DNA from: Neoceratodus forsteri
Taxonomy: Eukaryota > Chordata > Ceratodontiformes > Ceratodontidae
DNA length: 64,000 nt
Direction of reading: 5' to 3'
Assembly (NCBI GenBank): GCA_016271365.2
Contig: JADMNL010000028.1
Coordinates: 101,283,001-101,347,000 of the forward strand
Positions within the stretch are counted from its first letter, which is position 1; the number at the start of each line of letters is the position of its first letter. Positions 10,191-21,119 of the stretch are shown piece after piece. The notes below the pieces were generated by a model that saw only the letters and a program-made list of their open reading frames with translations, had not been told where the DNA came from and made no database searches. The position numbers were made by a program, and so were the translations under genes.

Positions 10191-10906
10191 TAGTTTTGTA
10201 CATTGCTAGAGAGGAAGAAGGTGGAGGAGAGGAAATGATGAAATTAGAGGGTAATTGATAAATACCTGGACCAAACTGGAGCAGGGGAAGTTCTGCTGGG
10301 AGAATTGCAACAGGGGTAAGGGGGAAAATGCAGAAGGAAGAAGAGGAGCAGGAAATGAGAGAGGAGATGAATGGAAGCAAGCAGGGAGGGGGTGGAATCT
10401 TAGTGCTGGGGACTCAATACTAAGAGGAGTCAGGTGGGGTAGCAAGGGGGAGAGGCATAGTCGCATTTGGGTGGAGGCCATGCCAGGTATGACAGCGGAA
10501 AGGGTGGGACAATCTGTTCTTAAATATGCTAGAAGGGGTAGGGACAAGCCTCATTTAATTATACATCTTGGGACAAACGACCTGGCTGACAAGACAGTAG
10601 ATCTAGTCCAGAGGAGGTTTGAGGAACTAGCACAATTATGTGAGGGGGCAGGAAGATCAGTAACTTTTTCAGAGATGCTTCCGGTGCCAAAGGCAAGCAC
10701 AACAAGAAAGCTGAGAATAGAGGAATTTAACAGATGGCTAAGAACCTGGTGTTGTGCTAAAGGGTATGGGCTGTTTTTGGGGGGGGGAGACCTGGGAGGA
10801 CAGTAGTCTCTATGCCAAGGACAGACTACACTTGAGTGAGGAGGGAAAGAAAGTGTTGAAACAGAGGATGGAGGAGTACATACAGGAAGCTGGGAATTTG
10901 AACTAG
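10191..10906 (+). pseudogene. CR1-1 ORF1 esterase (SGNH hydrolase) part
   Basis: The open stretch 10255-10806 holds the block I motif AGDSILRG (catalytic Ser), the block III motif IIHLGTNDLAD (catalytic Asn), and SVTFSEMLPVP. A frameshift in a run of nine G (about 10776-10788) separates these from block V, YAKDRLHLSEEG (Asp and His), which ends with the stop at 10904-10906. All catalytic residues of an SGNH esterase are therefore still encoded. CR1-group ORF1 proteins are known to carry such a domain; its role in transposition is unclear. Confidence 0.82.
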
Positions 10907-10910
10907 GAGT

Positions 10911-11903
10911 GTGGGGTGGCAGTTGGGAAACCACAAGAGCTTACCCCCCATAACAGTGACAAAGGACAAATGGCAAGTACTATTGGTGATGCTAGGAAAG
11001 GAGGGTAGGATGGGGGAGAGAGGGTGGAAGGCGGTTACCCTCAATGCTAGGAGCCTTGGGAGAAAAACTGCAGAGTTACAGGTTCTCATGGCAGAGGGAG
11101 AGGTGGACATTGCAGCCATCACAGAAACATGGGCCACCCAATACAATGACTGGGACCTGTCTGTACCAGGGTACAGGTTATTTCACAGGGACAGGGTGAT
11201 TGGGAAAGGAGGGGTGGCACTATATGTGAAGGAAGGACTGGAGTGTGTAAGGGAGGAAGGGGAGGAGGGTAGTACGGAGTCACTTTGGATGCAAATCCAG
11301 TATTCCAAGAATAGGATTCTTAGAATGGGAGTGGTGTACAAGCCACCATCTCAGACGGAGGAGTTAGACAGGGAACTAGAGGGACAGATCAGGAGGACTT
11401 GCGAGAAGGGTAGTGTGGTGATTGAGGGGGACTTCCACATGCCAGAAGTAGACTGGAGCACCCCAACAACCAGGAACAGAAGGGAGCAGGTACTTCTGGA
11501 TGCCTTTCAGGACAGCTTCCTGCTGCAAATGGTCAGTGAACCAACCAGGTTAGGGAATACCCTTGACCTTGTGCTGGCAAATGGGGACTTTGTGAGAGAA
11601 CTTACAGTGGAGGAACCGCTGTCAGGGAGTGACCACCACTCAGTATGGCTCACATTGGATATGGGCAAGAAAGGAGTGGAATCTGGCACAAGAGTGCTGG
11701 ACTTCAGGAGGGCCAACTTTGGGAGGATGGGGGAAGTGGTAAAAGGGTACCTGGCCAGAATTCAATCTAGTATGGACAGTAACCAGAGGTGGGAGCTCAT
11801 AAAGCTGAGGATAGTGGAGGCAACCAAAACCTGTTGCAAAGCCCACAGCAAGACTAGGGTTAAGAAACCAAGCTGGTTGAGCAAGGAGGTCATGGAAAGG
11901 TAA
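10911..11903 (+). pseudogene. CR1-1 ORF2 endonuclease domain (APE type)
   Basis: An uninterrupted plus-strand frame encodes an apurinic-like endonuclease: TLNARSLGRK near the start, ITETW (metal-binding Glu), GVVYKPPS, VIEGDFHMPEVDW, LDLVLAN and SGSDHHSVW (catalytic Asp-His). GDFH replaces the usual GDFN. The frame ends at 11903 in the linker before RT. The enzyme would nick target DNA to prime reverse transcription. Confidence 0.88.
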
Positions 11904-13128
11904 GGAGGAAAAGAGCTGCCTTTAGGAAGTACAAGAAAACTTGGGGGGAGGACAGGGAGCAGTACTTGACAAAATCAAGGAGGTGACAAGGGCAGTAAGG
12001 GAGCCAAAGCATCTACGGAACTCAGGCTGGCACAAGGCATTAAGAAGGGTGAGAAGGACTTTTAAGCACATCAGGGAGAAAAGGAGCTGTAAGGACACAT
12101 AGTAAGATTAGGAAGGAGAAGGTTGGGTGGAAGCAGGGTGCAATAAGGCAGAGCACTAAATGAGTACTTCTGCTCAGTATTTCTAAAGAGAAGAGGGGTG
12201 ACACCCAAGGTGGAAGAAATGGCAGAAGGGGGGAGAGTGGTGACAGATGGGGAAATCATGGAGGCAGAGTTCGAGAGGGTTTGAAGGCACGGAGGGTGGA
12301 CAAGGCGCCAGGCTCAGATGGCATCCACCCCAGGGTACTGAAGGAGCTGGCAGAGGTCCTTGCAGGACCTTTGGCAGACCTATTTAATGCCTCACTACAT
12401 TTGGGGTATGTACCTCAGGACTGAAGGATGGCTCATGTGGTGCCCCTCCACAAGAGTGGCCCCAAGGATGAACCGCAAACTACAGACCAGTGAGCCTCAC
12501 ATCCATCGTGGGTAAGCTAATGGAGACTATCCTGAAGGAGAGGTTGGTGGCCTCCTAGAGGCCAAAGGACTACAGGACAGTAGACAGCATGGCTTCATAC
12601 GTGGCAGATCCTGCCAAACCAACCTGGTGGAGTTCTATGACTGGGTAACTAGGCAACTGGACAGGGCCATGCAGTGGATGTCCTGTATCTGGACTTCAGT
12701 AAGGCATTGACTAGGTGCCATGGAAGGCTGGGAAGGAAGTTAAGTAGGCACAGGGGCGGGTGCAAAGCTGGGTGAGATGGGTAGGAAACTGGCTGCAGGG
12801 AAGGCAACAGAGGGTGGCGGTGGGTGGGGAGCTCTCACACCCAAGGGCAGTGACGAGCGGTGTTCCACAGGGCTCGGTGTTGGGACCAGTGTTTGGGATA
12901 TTCATTGCAGACACATCATGGGACATCAAGAGCAAGATCAGTCTGTTTGCTGATGATACCAAGGTAGGCGCGGTGGTGGATGATCTATGGGGGATGGCAG
13001 GGGTTGCAGGATGATCTGGCAAAGCTTGAAACCTGGTCAGACACCTGGCAACTGGGCTTTAATGCCAAAAACTGCAAGGTGCTGCATTTTGGGATGAAGA
13101 ACCCAAGGAGGAGTTACCAGCTGAGGGA
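11904..13128 (+). pseudogene. CR1-1 ORF2 reverse transcriptase domain (frameshifted)
   Basis: In changing frames the plus strand shows APGSDGIHPRVLKELAEVL (about 12308), VDVLYLDFSKAL with the first catalytic Asp (about 12675), SGVPQGSVLGP and LFADDTKVGAVVD with the other two Asp residues (12850-12985). Several stops and shifts lie between 11904 and 12760, so the enzyme is not made. Confidence 0.85.
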
Positions 13129-13587
13129 GTGCAGCTAGTCCAGACAGAGGAGGAGAAGGATCTGGGTGTGCTCATTACAGGGTCAATGAACAACTCGGCA
13201 CAATGTAGGAAGGCAGCTGAAAAGGCCAACAAAATGCTGGGTTGTATTGCAAGGGGTATATCCTCGAAGAGGGAGGAGGTGATTCTGCCACTATATAGGT
13301 CATTAGTTAGACCACACCTGGAGTGCTGTGTGCAGTACTGGCGCCCGTATCTGAAGAGGGACATTAAGTTACAGGAGGGGGTGCAGCGCAGGGCGACAAA
13401 GATTATCAAGGGGCTGGGGGACTTATCATACAAGAGGAGGTTGAAGGAGTTGAACATGTACTCACTGGAGGAGAGGAGGGACAGGGGTGACATGATTGAA
13501 ACCTTTAAATACATGAAAGGAATAAACAAAGCGGGTACAGAGGGGCTGCTCAAAGTAAGGAGGAGGCCACAAGAGGCCATGATATGA
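13129..13587 (+). pseudogene. CR1-1 ORF2 C-terminal domain
   Basis: A 152-codon open frame continues the RT: EKDLGVLITGSMNNSAQCRKA, NKMLGCIARGI, RPHLECCVQYWRPY and LKELNMYSLEERRDRGD. This is the characteristic CR1/L2 C-terminal region. The 3' untranslated part follows to about 13853. Confidence 0.85.
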
Positions 13588-13853
13588 GACTGGAGGAGGA
13601 AGGTTCAGGAGGGAGATGAGGAGACACTTTTTTTTTTAGAGAGGGTGGTGGCTGGGTGGAATGCGTTACCTGCAGAAGTGGTATGCAGAACAGTGGACTG
13701 ATTCAAAAGGGGATGGGACAGGACAAGGTGGAGGGTTAATGAAGGGGAAGGGCGGAAGGGAGGGGCAGCTGCAGAATAATGGGTGTTAGCTGCACATTCG
13801 AGCAGACTTGATAGACCTCTAGGCCTTTATCTGCTGGCAAATTTCGTATGTTT

Positions 13854-14520
13854 GTATCTCAGAATTCTATGGATGTGAAGAGTACGCAGAAGATACTCTC
13901 CGTGATTCAAGTAAGCCAGGAAGAATACCGGGAGCTCAACAGATTGGTTGAGTGTGGATTCAGCCACCACTTTAGGGAGAAACTCAGGGTTTGCACACAT
14001 GGCCACACGGTTCCTGTGGAAGATCAAGTATGGATCTTGCACATCAGGGCTTGAAGCTCAGAAATCCTTCGAGCAGAAGTAATGGCACAATGAAGAGAGT
14101 CTTCCAAGAAAGGAATTTTCATAGTCTCCGCTGCCAGCTCAAAGAGGGGGCAGCGTGGGTTTCTTCAGAATTAAATTAAGATCCCAGGGGGAGCAGGATT
14201 GTGGATAGGGGGTCTTAAATGAAGGACCCCTCTAAGAAACGTCTTGGAGACCTCTAACTGAGCGATCTTCTTGTCCCCTAATGGAATATGGCAGACCGAA
14301 ATGGCAGCCATATAAACCTTCAAAGAGTAGTAGCTGAGGCCCAGATCTTAAAGATGCCGAAAGTAATCCAAGATCCTGGCAGCCGGACAGGAAAAAGGTT
14401 CCAAGTACTTGGAACCAGATCAAATGGAAAATCGCTTCCACTTCATGGCGTAGGTGGATCTGGTGGAAGGCTTTCCAGCCTCAACCAGAATGTCTGCAAC
14501 TAGTGGAGACACACTGAAAC
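13854..14520 (-). pseudogene. Tyrosine recombinase N-terminal and middle parts of DIRS A
   Basis: This block is collinear with 22766-23440 of copy B. It contains, on the minus strand, PLVADILVEAGKPSTRSTY with AMKWKRFSI at the N-terminus (about 14420-14510) and QDPYLIFHRNRVA in the middle domain (about 14000). The LHIHRILRY segment abuts the CR1-1 3' end at 13854. Several frameshifts are present. Confidence 0.75.
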
Positions 14521-14679
14521 TAGCAGTGGCTACATCTGTAGGAGCCAGGCATGAAGGTGGAGTGACTTGAGGCCTGGATGAACCAGGGTCCCCCTGATCC
14601 TGGGTCAGCAATTCCTGTGACAGAGGAAGAGGAGACTCTCTGAAAACTGTTGCAGAAGAGCAGACTGGGCATGGGAAGG

Positions 14680-15608
14680 CTGGTGGTGTTGGGGACTTAA
14701 ACATGCAGGAACAGACTGGGGACTATGACATCCTCGGTGGCCAGGGAACAGAGGTTGTTGGATGTCTTTCAGGACACGTTCCTAACTCAGCAGGTGGGGA
14801 ACCGACCAGGGATGCATGGGTACTGGATGTGGTCCTGGCAGACAGTGACCAGATTGGGGCCTGGAGGTAAGGGACCCGTTAATGAGGCGACCATACTCAC
14901 GGTCTGGTTCTGCCTGAACCTAGGAGGGGTAGAAGGCTGCACAAAGATGGAGGTAACCGACTTAGGGGCGGATTTCAAGGAAATGGAAGATCCTTAAGGA
15001 GCATTTGGATGGGATTGGGCCAGACATGGACGCTGACAGTAGGTGGGAAATCATCAGGAGAGGGGTGCAGGATGCTACCAGCACCTGTGCAAGAGTAAGG
15101 CGAAAATGTGGTAGGGCCCGAAAACCCTGCTGGTGGACCAGGGAGGTTCAGGAGGTGGTGAGGGGAAAGAAGGCGGCCTATAGGCAATTCAAGTGCTCAA
15201 GGAGTGCAAGGGATAGAGGGGAGTACGAGCTGATGGCCAGAAGGGCCACTAGGGTGGTGAGGGTGGCTAAGGCAAGGAAGGAGCAGAACCTGGCCAGGGA
15301 AATTAGCAGAGGGAACAAGGGGTTCTTTAGATACATTGGGAAAAAAAGAAGGGTGAAGGGGCAGATTAGCAGGATTAAAACAGGGGAAGGATGGGCACAA
15401 GACCCGGGGGAGCAGGCCGAGTTACTAAATAAGTACGTCACCTCAGTTTCACCAAGGAAAATGGGGGCTGCATCGAACAAGGGAGGAGATGGTGAAACTG
15501 AGGAGGGGGACCCTTACCAATCAAGTGGTCTTGGGGGGGCCTGATGGGGGGAGGCTACAGGGACGAGGTAAGTGAGGGAAATCATTACAGCAGAGAGAAT
15601 GAGGGAGC
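14680..15608 (+). pseudogene. CR1-2 endonuclease remnant and linker
   Basis: The endonuclease end (GDLNMQEQ, VLDVVLADSD) is in broken frames. It is followed by a 179-codon open frame from 15005 with the linker RARKPCWWTREVQEVVRGKK, NKGFFRYIGKKRRVKG and EQAELLNKYVTSVS. This corresponds to the segment joining endonuclease to reverse transcriptase in CR1. Confidence 0.8.
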
Positions 15609-16290
15609 CTCAGGTCCCTTAAGATGGAGAAAGCACTGGGGCCGGATAAATTACATCCCAGAGTGCTGGAGAACTGGTGGATGTCCTGGATAAACCCCTG
15701 GCAGAGCTTTTCAGCATCTCTCTGGAGGACAGGGTGGGTGCCCAGAACTGGAAGATGCATATAGTGCCTATCCACAAGGGGTGGGGGGAGAGAGAGATCA
15801 AGAGAGGTGGCAGGAACTACAGGCCAGTGAGAGGAAGCCCTCAGGTCCCTTAAGATGGAGAAAGCACTGGGGCCGGATAAATTACATCCTAGAGTGCTGA
15901 AGGAACTGGTGGTGAACCTGGCAGGGCTTTTCAGCATCTCTCAGAGGACAGGGTGGGTGCCCCAGAACTGGAAGGTGCCGTGACATAGTGCCCATCCACG
16001 GGGGTGGGGTGGGGGTGGGGGAGAGATCAAGAGAGGTGGCAGGGAACTACAGGCCAGTGAGAGGAAGCCTCAGGTCCCTTAAGATGGAGAAAGCACTGGG
16101 GCCGGATAAATTACATCCTAGAGTGCTGAAGGAACTGGTGGATGTCCTGGCGAACCCCTGGCAGAGCTTTTCAGCATCTCTCTCAGAGGACAGGGTGGGT
16201 GCGCCCAGAACTGGAAGGTGCCAAGATGAGCAGTGCCTATCCACGGGGAGAGAAGAGATCAAAAGAGGTGGTAGGGAACTACAGGCCAAT
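15609..16290 (+). repeat. Tandem triplication inside CR1-2 (units of 231, 229 and about 222 bases)
   Basis: CTCAGGTCCCTTAAGATGG starts at 15609, 15840 and 16069, and each unit continues GAGAAAGCACTGGGGCCGG through CTACAGGCCA. Each unit encodes the RT N-terminal motif EKALGPDKLHPRVLKEL. The copies differ by short indels, so they predate some later decay or contain sequencing errors. Confidence 0.9.
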
Positions 16291-17660
16291 TGGCCTGACA
16301 TCGGTGGTGGGCAAGGTGATGGAGGGCATTGTCAAGGAGAGGCTGGGGGGTGGGGGGGGGAGACCTGGAAAAGTCAGGGTGCCTGGACGATAAGACAGTA
16401 TGGATTCATCCCGTGGAAATTGTGTCAGACAAACCTTGTGGAGTTCTATGACTGGGTGACGAGTGCCTTGGACCTGGGTAGACCGGTGGACATCCTCTTT
16501 CTTGACTTCAGCAAGGCGTTTGGCTTTGCTCTTCATGGGGGCCTGTTGGATAAGCTGGGAGAAATGGGGGTGGGGAACCAGGTGATCAGATGGATAGGCA
16601 ATTGGCTCCAGGACCGGATGGTTGGCGGGATAGTCTCATCCCCAAGGAGGGTCATTAGTGGGGTCCCGCAGGGATCGGTCCTTGGGCCCCTCCTGTTCAA
16701 CGCCTACATCTCTGACATAAGGACAGGTATCAGGAGTGAGATGAGTATCTTTGCGGATGACACAAAACTGGGGGCGGTGGTGGATGGGGATGAGGGGAGA
16801 GTGGCCCTACAGGGGGATCTGGAGGTTCTAGAAAGGTGGTCTAGAAAGTGGAAGCTGAGGTTCAATGCAGGGAAATGCAAGGTACTGCACCTGGGAGCCA
16901 GAAACCTGGGCCAAGTGTACACCCGGTGGGGGGGGATGCTACAAGTCTCTATGGCTGAGAGGGATCTGGGGGGGTGGTGGTTGTTAAGATGAACAACTCA
17001 GAGACTTGTAGGAGGGCAGCGGCCAAGGTCAACAGGATGCTGCGATGCATCGCTGGGGGGGGGTCACCTCCAGAAGGAGGGAAGTGATACTCCCGCTGTA
17101 TAACTGCTTAGTGAGGCCGCACCTCGAGTACTGCGTGCAGTTTTGGAGGTCACACTTAAAGAGGGACACTGAACTCCTGGAGAGGGTCCAGAGGGCGGCA
17201 ACCAAAATGATTTGAAGCTTGGGGGACAGAATCTATGGGGAGAGGCTCAAAGAGCTAAATATGTACACATTGGAAGAGAGAAGGGGACCAGGGGGGACAT
17301 GATAGAGATCTTCAGGTACATGAAGGGGTAAATAGGGAGGAGCAGTCAGGGTGCTTAGGAAGGGGGCAACTAGAGGCATGGGTGGAAGCTGGGGAGAGAT
17401 TCAGGGGAGAAAGGAGGTGGTGCTACTTCACTGAGAGGGTGGTGGAGCCATGGAATGCGCTGCCCGGGGGGCTGGTGGAGGGGCTCAAGAGGGGGTGGGA
17501 CAGGTACAGGGGAAGGGTTCTGGAAGCAAAATCCAGTGCAGCTAGAATATCCGGGACTGGGAAGGGAGAAGCCAGAGAGGGCAAGTGGGGCAGCAAGGTC
17601 AGCTCCCAGGGTGGGGGCTGACCAAACGAGCAGACATGAAAGACCGTTAGGCCTATTCTG
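16260..17660 (+). pseudogene. CR1-2 reverse transcriptase and C-terminal domain
   Basis: The 334-codon frame 15988-16992 contains VDILFLDFSKAFGFALHGG, NQVIRWIGNWLQD, SGVPQGSVLGPLLFNAYISD and IFADDTKLGAVVDGD, so all three catalytic Asp positions remain. After 16992 a frameshift separates the C-terminal pieces ([57 protein letters not shown]). A stop at about 17213 and frame changes make it non-functional. Confidence 0.85.
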
Positions 17661-17683
17661 CTGGCAATTTAGTATGTTAGTAA

Positions 17684-17930
17684 GAGAACCAAACTTGCCT
17701 TGGCCAGAAGAGAGCAATGAGAATCATTCGTGCACCCTCTACCCAAAGTTTGTTCAGAACCCTCGGGATCAAGGGAATGGGAGGGAAGGCATAGACGAAT
17801 CTGCCCTTCCAGCACAGAGACAGTGTGTCCTGCCAAAAAAGTCTCACCCTGGAGTGAGCGAGCAGAAGGCAGGAAGCTTGGCATTGTCAGGGGATGTGAA
17901 CAGGCCCACCTGAGGAGTCCCCCATTACTC
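17684..17930 (-). pseudogene. Methyltransferase-like block of DIRS A
   Basis: It is homologous to 23585-23830 in copy B (AKLPAFC, PSLPFP, GKFGSL in changing frames). It sits between RNase H and recombinase, where vertebrate DIRS carry a methyltransferase-like domain. The CR1-2 insertion separates it from the recombinase N-terminus. Confidence 0.55.
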
Positions 17931-19405
17931 GAAAATGTCGTTTACAACTTCTTGCTCGAGTTCCCACTCGTGAGACTTGGCTGACGAGCGCCAGAGCATC
18001 CACCAAGGTGTTTTGTACATCTGGCATGTGGACTACTGTTAGATGTAGATTGTGCGGAGATGCCCAATACCATACCCTAATTGCTTCCCAGCACAGGGGA
18101 TAGGAACGAGTTCCTCCCTGTTTGTTGAGGTACCAGACAACGCACATGTTGTCCAATTGTATTAGAAGATGTCCGGGAAGAATGAAAGGAAGGAGAGCCT
18201 GTAGGGCATACAGAAACGCCCTCAGTTCGAGAACATTGATGTGTAACCTTTTCTCAAAGTGAGACCAGTCCCCACCCCCACCGAGTCTTGTGAGATCCTA
18301 GGTGAGCTCCCCAGCCTGCACTTGACGCGTCTGTGGTCAGGGTCTGGGTGGGATGACTGGTGCAGAAAGGGACCCCAAGACTGAGGTTCTCCTGAACCAT
18401 CCACCACTGCAAGTCTCTGATCCGGTCCGACACTAGGACCTCATAGTCTAGTCCATCCTGGGACTGGTCCCATTGAGATTGTAGAGGCCACTGCGAGACT
18501 CTCATATGGAGTTGCGCCAAAGGGACTGTTGGGATAGCTGCCACCATGAAGCAGAGAAGGCGAAAGACCTTCCGGGCCGCAACCCATCTGAGAGAGGACA
18601 GGGAGTGAACTTGGAGATGAAGAGTCTTGATTCTGTCCGGGGACAGGAAGGCCTTGCCCAGGGTCGTGTCCAACACTACCCCAATGAACTGCAGCCGTTG
18701 GCAGGGGACCAAATGCGTCTTGGTTTGGTTGACCATGATACCAAGGCTGGAGAAGGCCTCAGGGTGAGGGAAAGGCAGCGTTGAAAACCCTCCTGGATGG
18801 TGCAGCTGGGAGCCAGTTGTCCAGGTAAGGAAAATCTGGACTCACTGGGTGTGCAGGAGGCTGCCTCTACCACTGGGCATTTGTTAAATACTCGGGGCCG
18901 GGAAGGCCAAATGGAAGGGCCTTGAACTGGTGATGCGCCCCTGGAAACAAAAACAGAGGCATCTGTGGTGGAAGGGCGTATGCGATTATGCAGGTAGGCA
19001 TCCTGCATACCCAGAGCGCATAGCCACAGACCCGACCGGAGCAGGGGAAGAAGGCTCTGTAGAGAGCATTTTGAATCTTTTGTACTCCACATACTGCTTC
19101 AGAGTACTGAGAACCAGGATGGGTCTTAGATAGCCTGTTTTCTTTGGTACTAGGAAGAAGCGTGAAAAGTAACCCTTCCCTTGGTAGGGTGGGGGAACGG
19201 GTTCTATCGCTGCCTTTCAGAGGAGGGAGCCAATCTCTTCGAGTACCAACGGTATGTGCAGAATGGAGTACGAGGACAGAGAAGGTGGTCTGTGAGGTGG
19301 TTTCTGGGTAAACTCTATTGAGTGTCCCATCAACACCAACTGTGGGACCCACTCATCTGTCGTTACTCTCTCCCAGCCCGGCTGATGGGAGAAAAATCTT
19401 CCTGG
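17931..19405 (-). pseudogene. Reverse transcriptase and RNase H of DIRS A
   Basis: On the minus strand the fingers carry LLPSTKENRLSKTHPGSQYS (about 19140). The palm has FPYLDNWLPA (about 18810-18840), with Asn in place of the second Asp. RT C-terminal parts are LQFIGVVLDTTLGKAFL and MVAAIPTVPLAQLHMRVSQW. RNase H has LTTDASSAGWGAHLGSH (about 18330), WYLNKQGGTRSYPLCWEA and the terminal QNTLVDAL. Frames switch at about 18700 and 18850. Confidence 0.85.
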
Positions 19406-21100
19406 TAAAGCCATCTACCTTGCAAGGAAGAGGGGCTAATGAGGAAGGCTGCTTCCAAATCGTGGAAACAAGATCCTCGTGAGGCTCAATCCAGGGAGGA
19501 ATCTGTGTGGGAGAAGTTTCAGGAAGATCCAGGTGAACGGCTAATTTTTTCCATTGTCGATCTGGTTCCACTGATTGCCATTCATAGACAGCCTGGATTT
19601 GCTTTAATAACTCCAGGAATGAGGGATCCTCTGAAGGGGATTTGGAAGAATCCCTAGGTCTTGGGGTCTCTGGAGTGTGGGGCTCGTCTCAAGGGTCGGA
19701 GGGTTCAGAGTCCGAGTCAGTGTCTGAAGGCTCCGAAGAAGAGTCCTCCTTATCAGGGGAAGGATTGACCATTCTGGGGGTACCCCGAGGATGCGTGTCC
19801 TCCCTAGGGCGAGAGCCAGAGGGTTCTGGTCTAGCATCCATTAAAGGCAGAGGAGTCACTTGTCGTTGAAGAACGGGGCCTGGCGTAGGGACCGGGGCGT
19901 CAGCTGACTAGTTTCTACCTCCTTAGTGAGCTGGGACTTGACCTAAGCCCACCAGGAAGCCAAAACCTCCTTAAGGTTCACCTCTGGTTGTGGTGGGGGA
20001 GGACGACTTGGATATGGGTAACTGAGGAACCCGTAAAAAGGGTATCCAATACTGATGGCGGAAAGCATCGGGTACTGTGGCACAGGATACTGTGGCTCCA
20101 AAGGAGCCGAAGAACATGGTGTTGGCCCAGCCGGAGGACTGGATGGGTCTGGTGTCAGTCTGGAACGTGTGGGGGCTGGTGTGGGAGGTCCTAAAGGAGG
20201 GTCCGGAAAGACGGGCCCTGTGGGCCCTGACGGCAGTGCGGCTCGGTCGTCAGGCCCTGGTATACTGGAGGGTGATGGTGGGTTTACTGACGTCAGGTCC
20301 GGGGCCCGAGGCTCCGGCGAAGGGAGGGCACCCCGACAGAAGCGTCCCTGAATCGTAAACCCTGGCCGGGGAAGAGGGGGCAGACTCCAGGGACAGAGGA
20401 ACCTTGGACAGCAGCTGATCTGGTGTCAGCTGCGGCGATTCCCGCACATCAGACGTGGCGTCAGAGCACGATGGAGGGTAGCAGGCAGGGAGTTCATTGG
20501 ACAAATCGACGAGTGGCTTAGCAGCCTTGTCCGGGTGGGCAACGGCAAAGCCGGAACTAGATTTATTGGACCCAATTGCACTAGTAGGCAGAGGCCTCCT
20601 TTGCCCTGGAGGCTCCTGTCTGGCCCGAGTACGAGTCCGATGGGGTGGGGTGGGGCCGGGGCCACCACACACGCTTGGTAACCACCAAGGCGGCCGGAGA
20701 GCGATCCCCCAGAGGGGAAGACACCTGTAAGGCCACGACTCCAGCTGAAGTCGCGGGGGCTGTGGATGACTAATCCTGGCCCCGGTGCTTTTCTTTGTCC
20801 CATTTCTTCTTATGATGGCCTTCGGGGGAGGTAGACGTCTGCCTGAGTTTCAATTCTTTTTCCATGGAAGCCACCTTTTTCTTCAAAATGTGGGCTTCCA
20901 GGGACTGCTGTCGCCTTTTGCGGGTGGCCACACTGAATTTCTGGCAGTGGTCGCACTCCACGTGGTGGTCCGGGCCTAGGCAGAAGAGAGACAAGGAGTG
21001 GCTGTTCTTGTGAGGGAGCTGGTATCCGCATGAGTTGCACTTGTTTTTATGAGATTCGAGGGCATCGGGACAACATACACAGCTGAACACTTTAAAGAAA
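19406..21100 (-). pseudogene. Gag-like ORF of DIRS A, internally deleted
   Basis: The N-terminus (20770-21090) is the best preserved family-1 start: CNSCGYQLPHKNSHS, LFCLGPDHHVECDHCQKF and a Lys/Glu-rich helix ASMEKELKL. A Pro/Tyr-rich middle (YPFYGFLSYPYPSRPPPPQP, about 20000) and ASWWA follow. At about 19405-19420 the sequence jumps directly to RT, so about 750 bases encoding the Gag C-terminal domain found in B (25303-25968) are missing. Confidence 0.75.
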
Positions 21101-21119
21101 CACTGGTAAGTTTAGAGAA

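Larger units (their letters stand above)
2742..13853 (+). mobile_element. CR1-type LINE copy 1, interrupted by DIRS D1
   Basis: A near full-length plus-strand non-LTR retrotransposon lies inside the recombinase of DIRS A. It has a long 5' region with an internal duplication, ORF1 with coiled-coil and SGNH-esterase parts, and ORF2 with endonuclease, reverse transcriptase and the CR1-type C-terminal domain. It ends near CTGCTGGCAAATTTCGTATG at about 13850. DIRS D1 split ORF1 between 4428 and 10191. Excluding D1 it is about 5.4 kb. Confidence 0.88.
14660..17683 (+). mobile_element. CR1-type LINE copy 2, 5'-truncated, with internal triplication
   Basis: This 3.0-kb plus-strand LINE begins inside the endonuclease domain (GDLNMQEQ) and runs to the CR1 3' end CTGGCAATTTAGTATGTTAG. 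It is inserted in DIRS A between GCAGAAGAG and AGAACCAAAC. 5' truncation is typical of LINE integration. The RT region contains three tandem copies of a ~230-base unit. Confidence 0.9.

Noticed and set aside
20770..21090. Retroviral-type CCHC zinc knuckle in Gag
   Set aside because: Cys and His spacing does not fit C-x2-C-x4-H-x4-C; it is a different Cys/His cluster.
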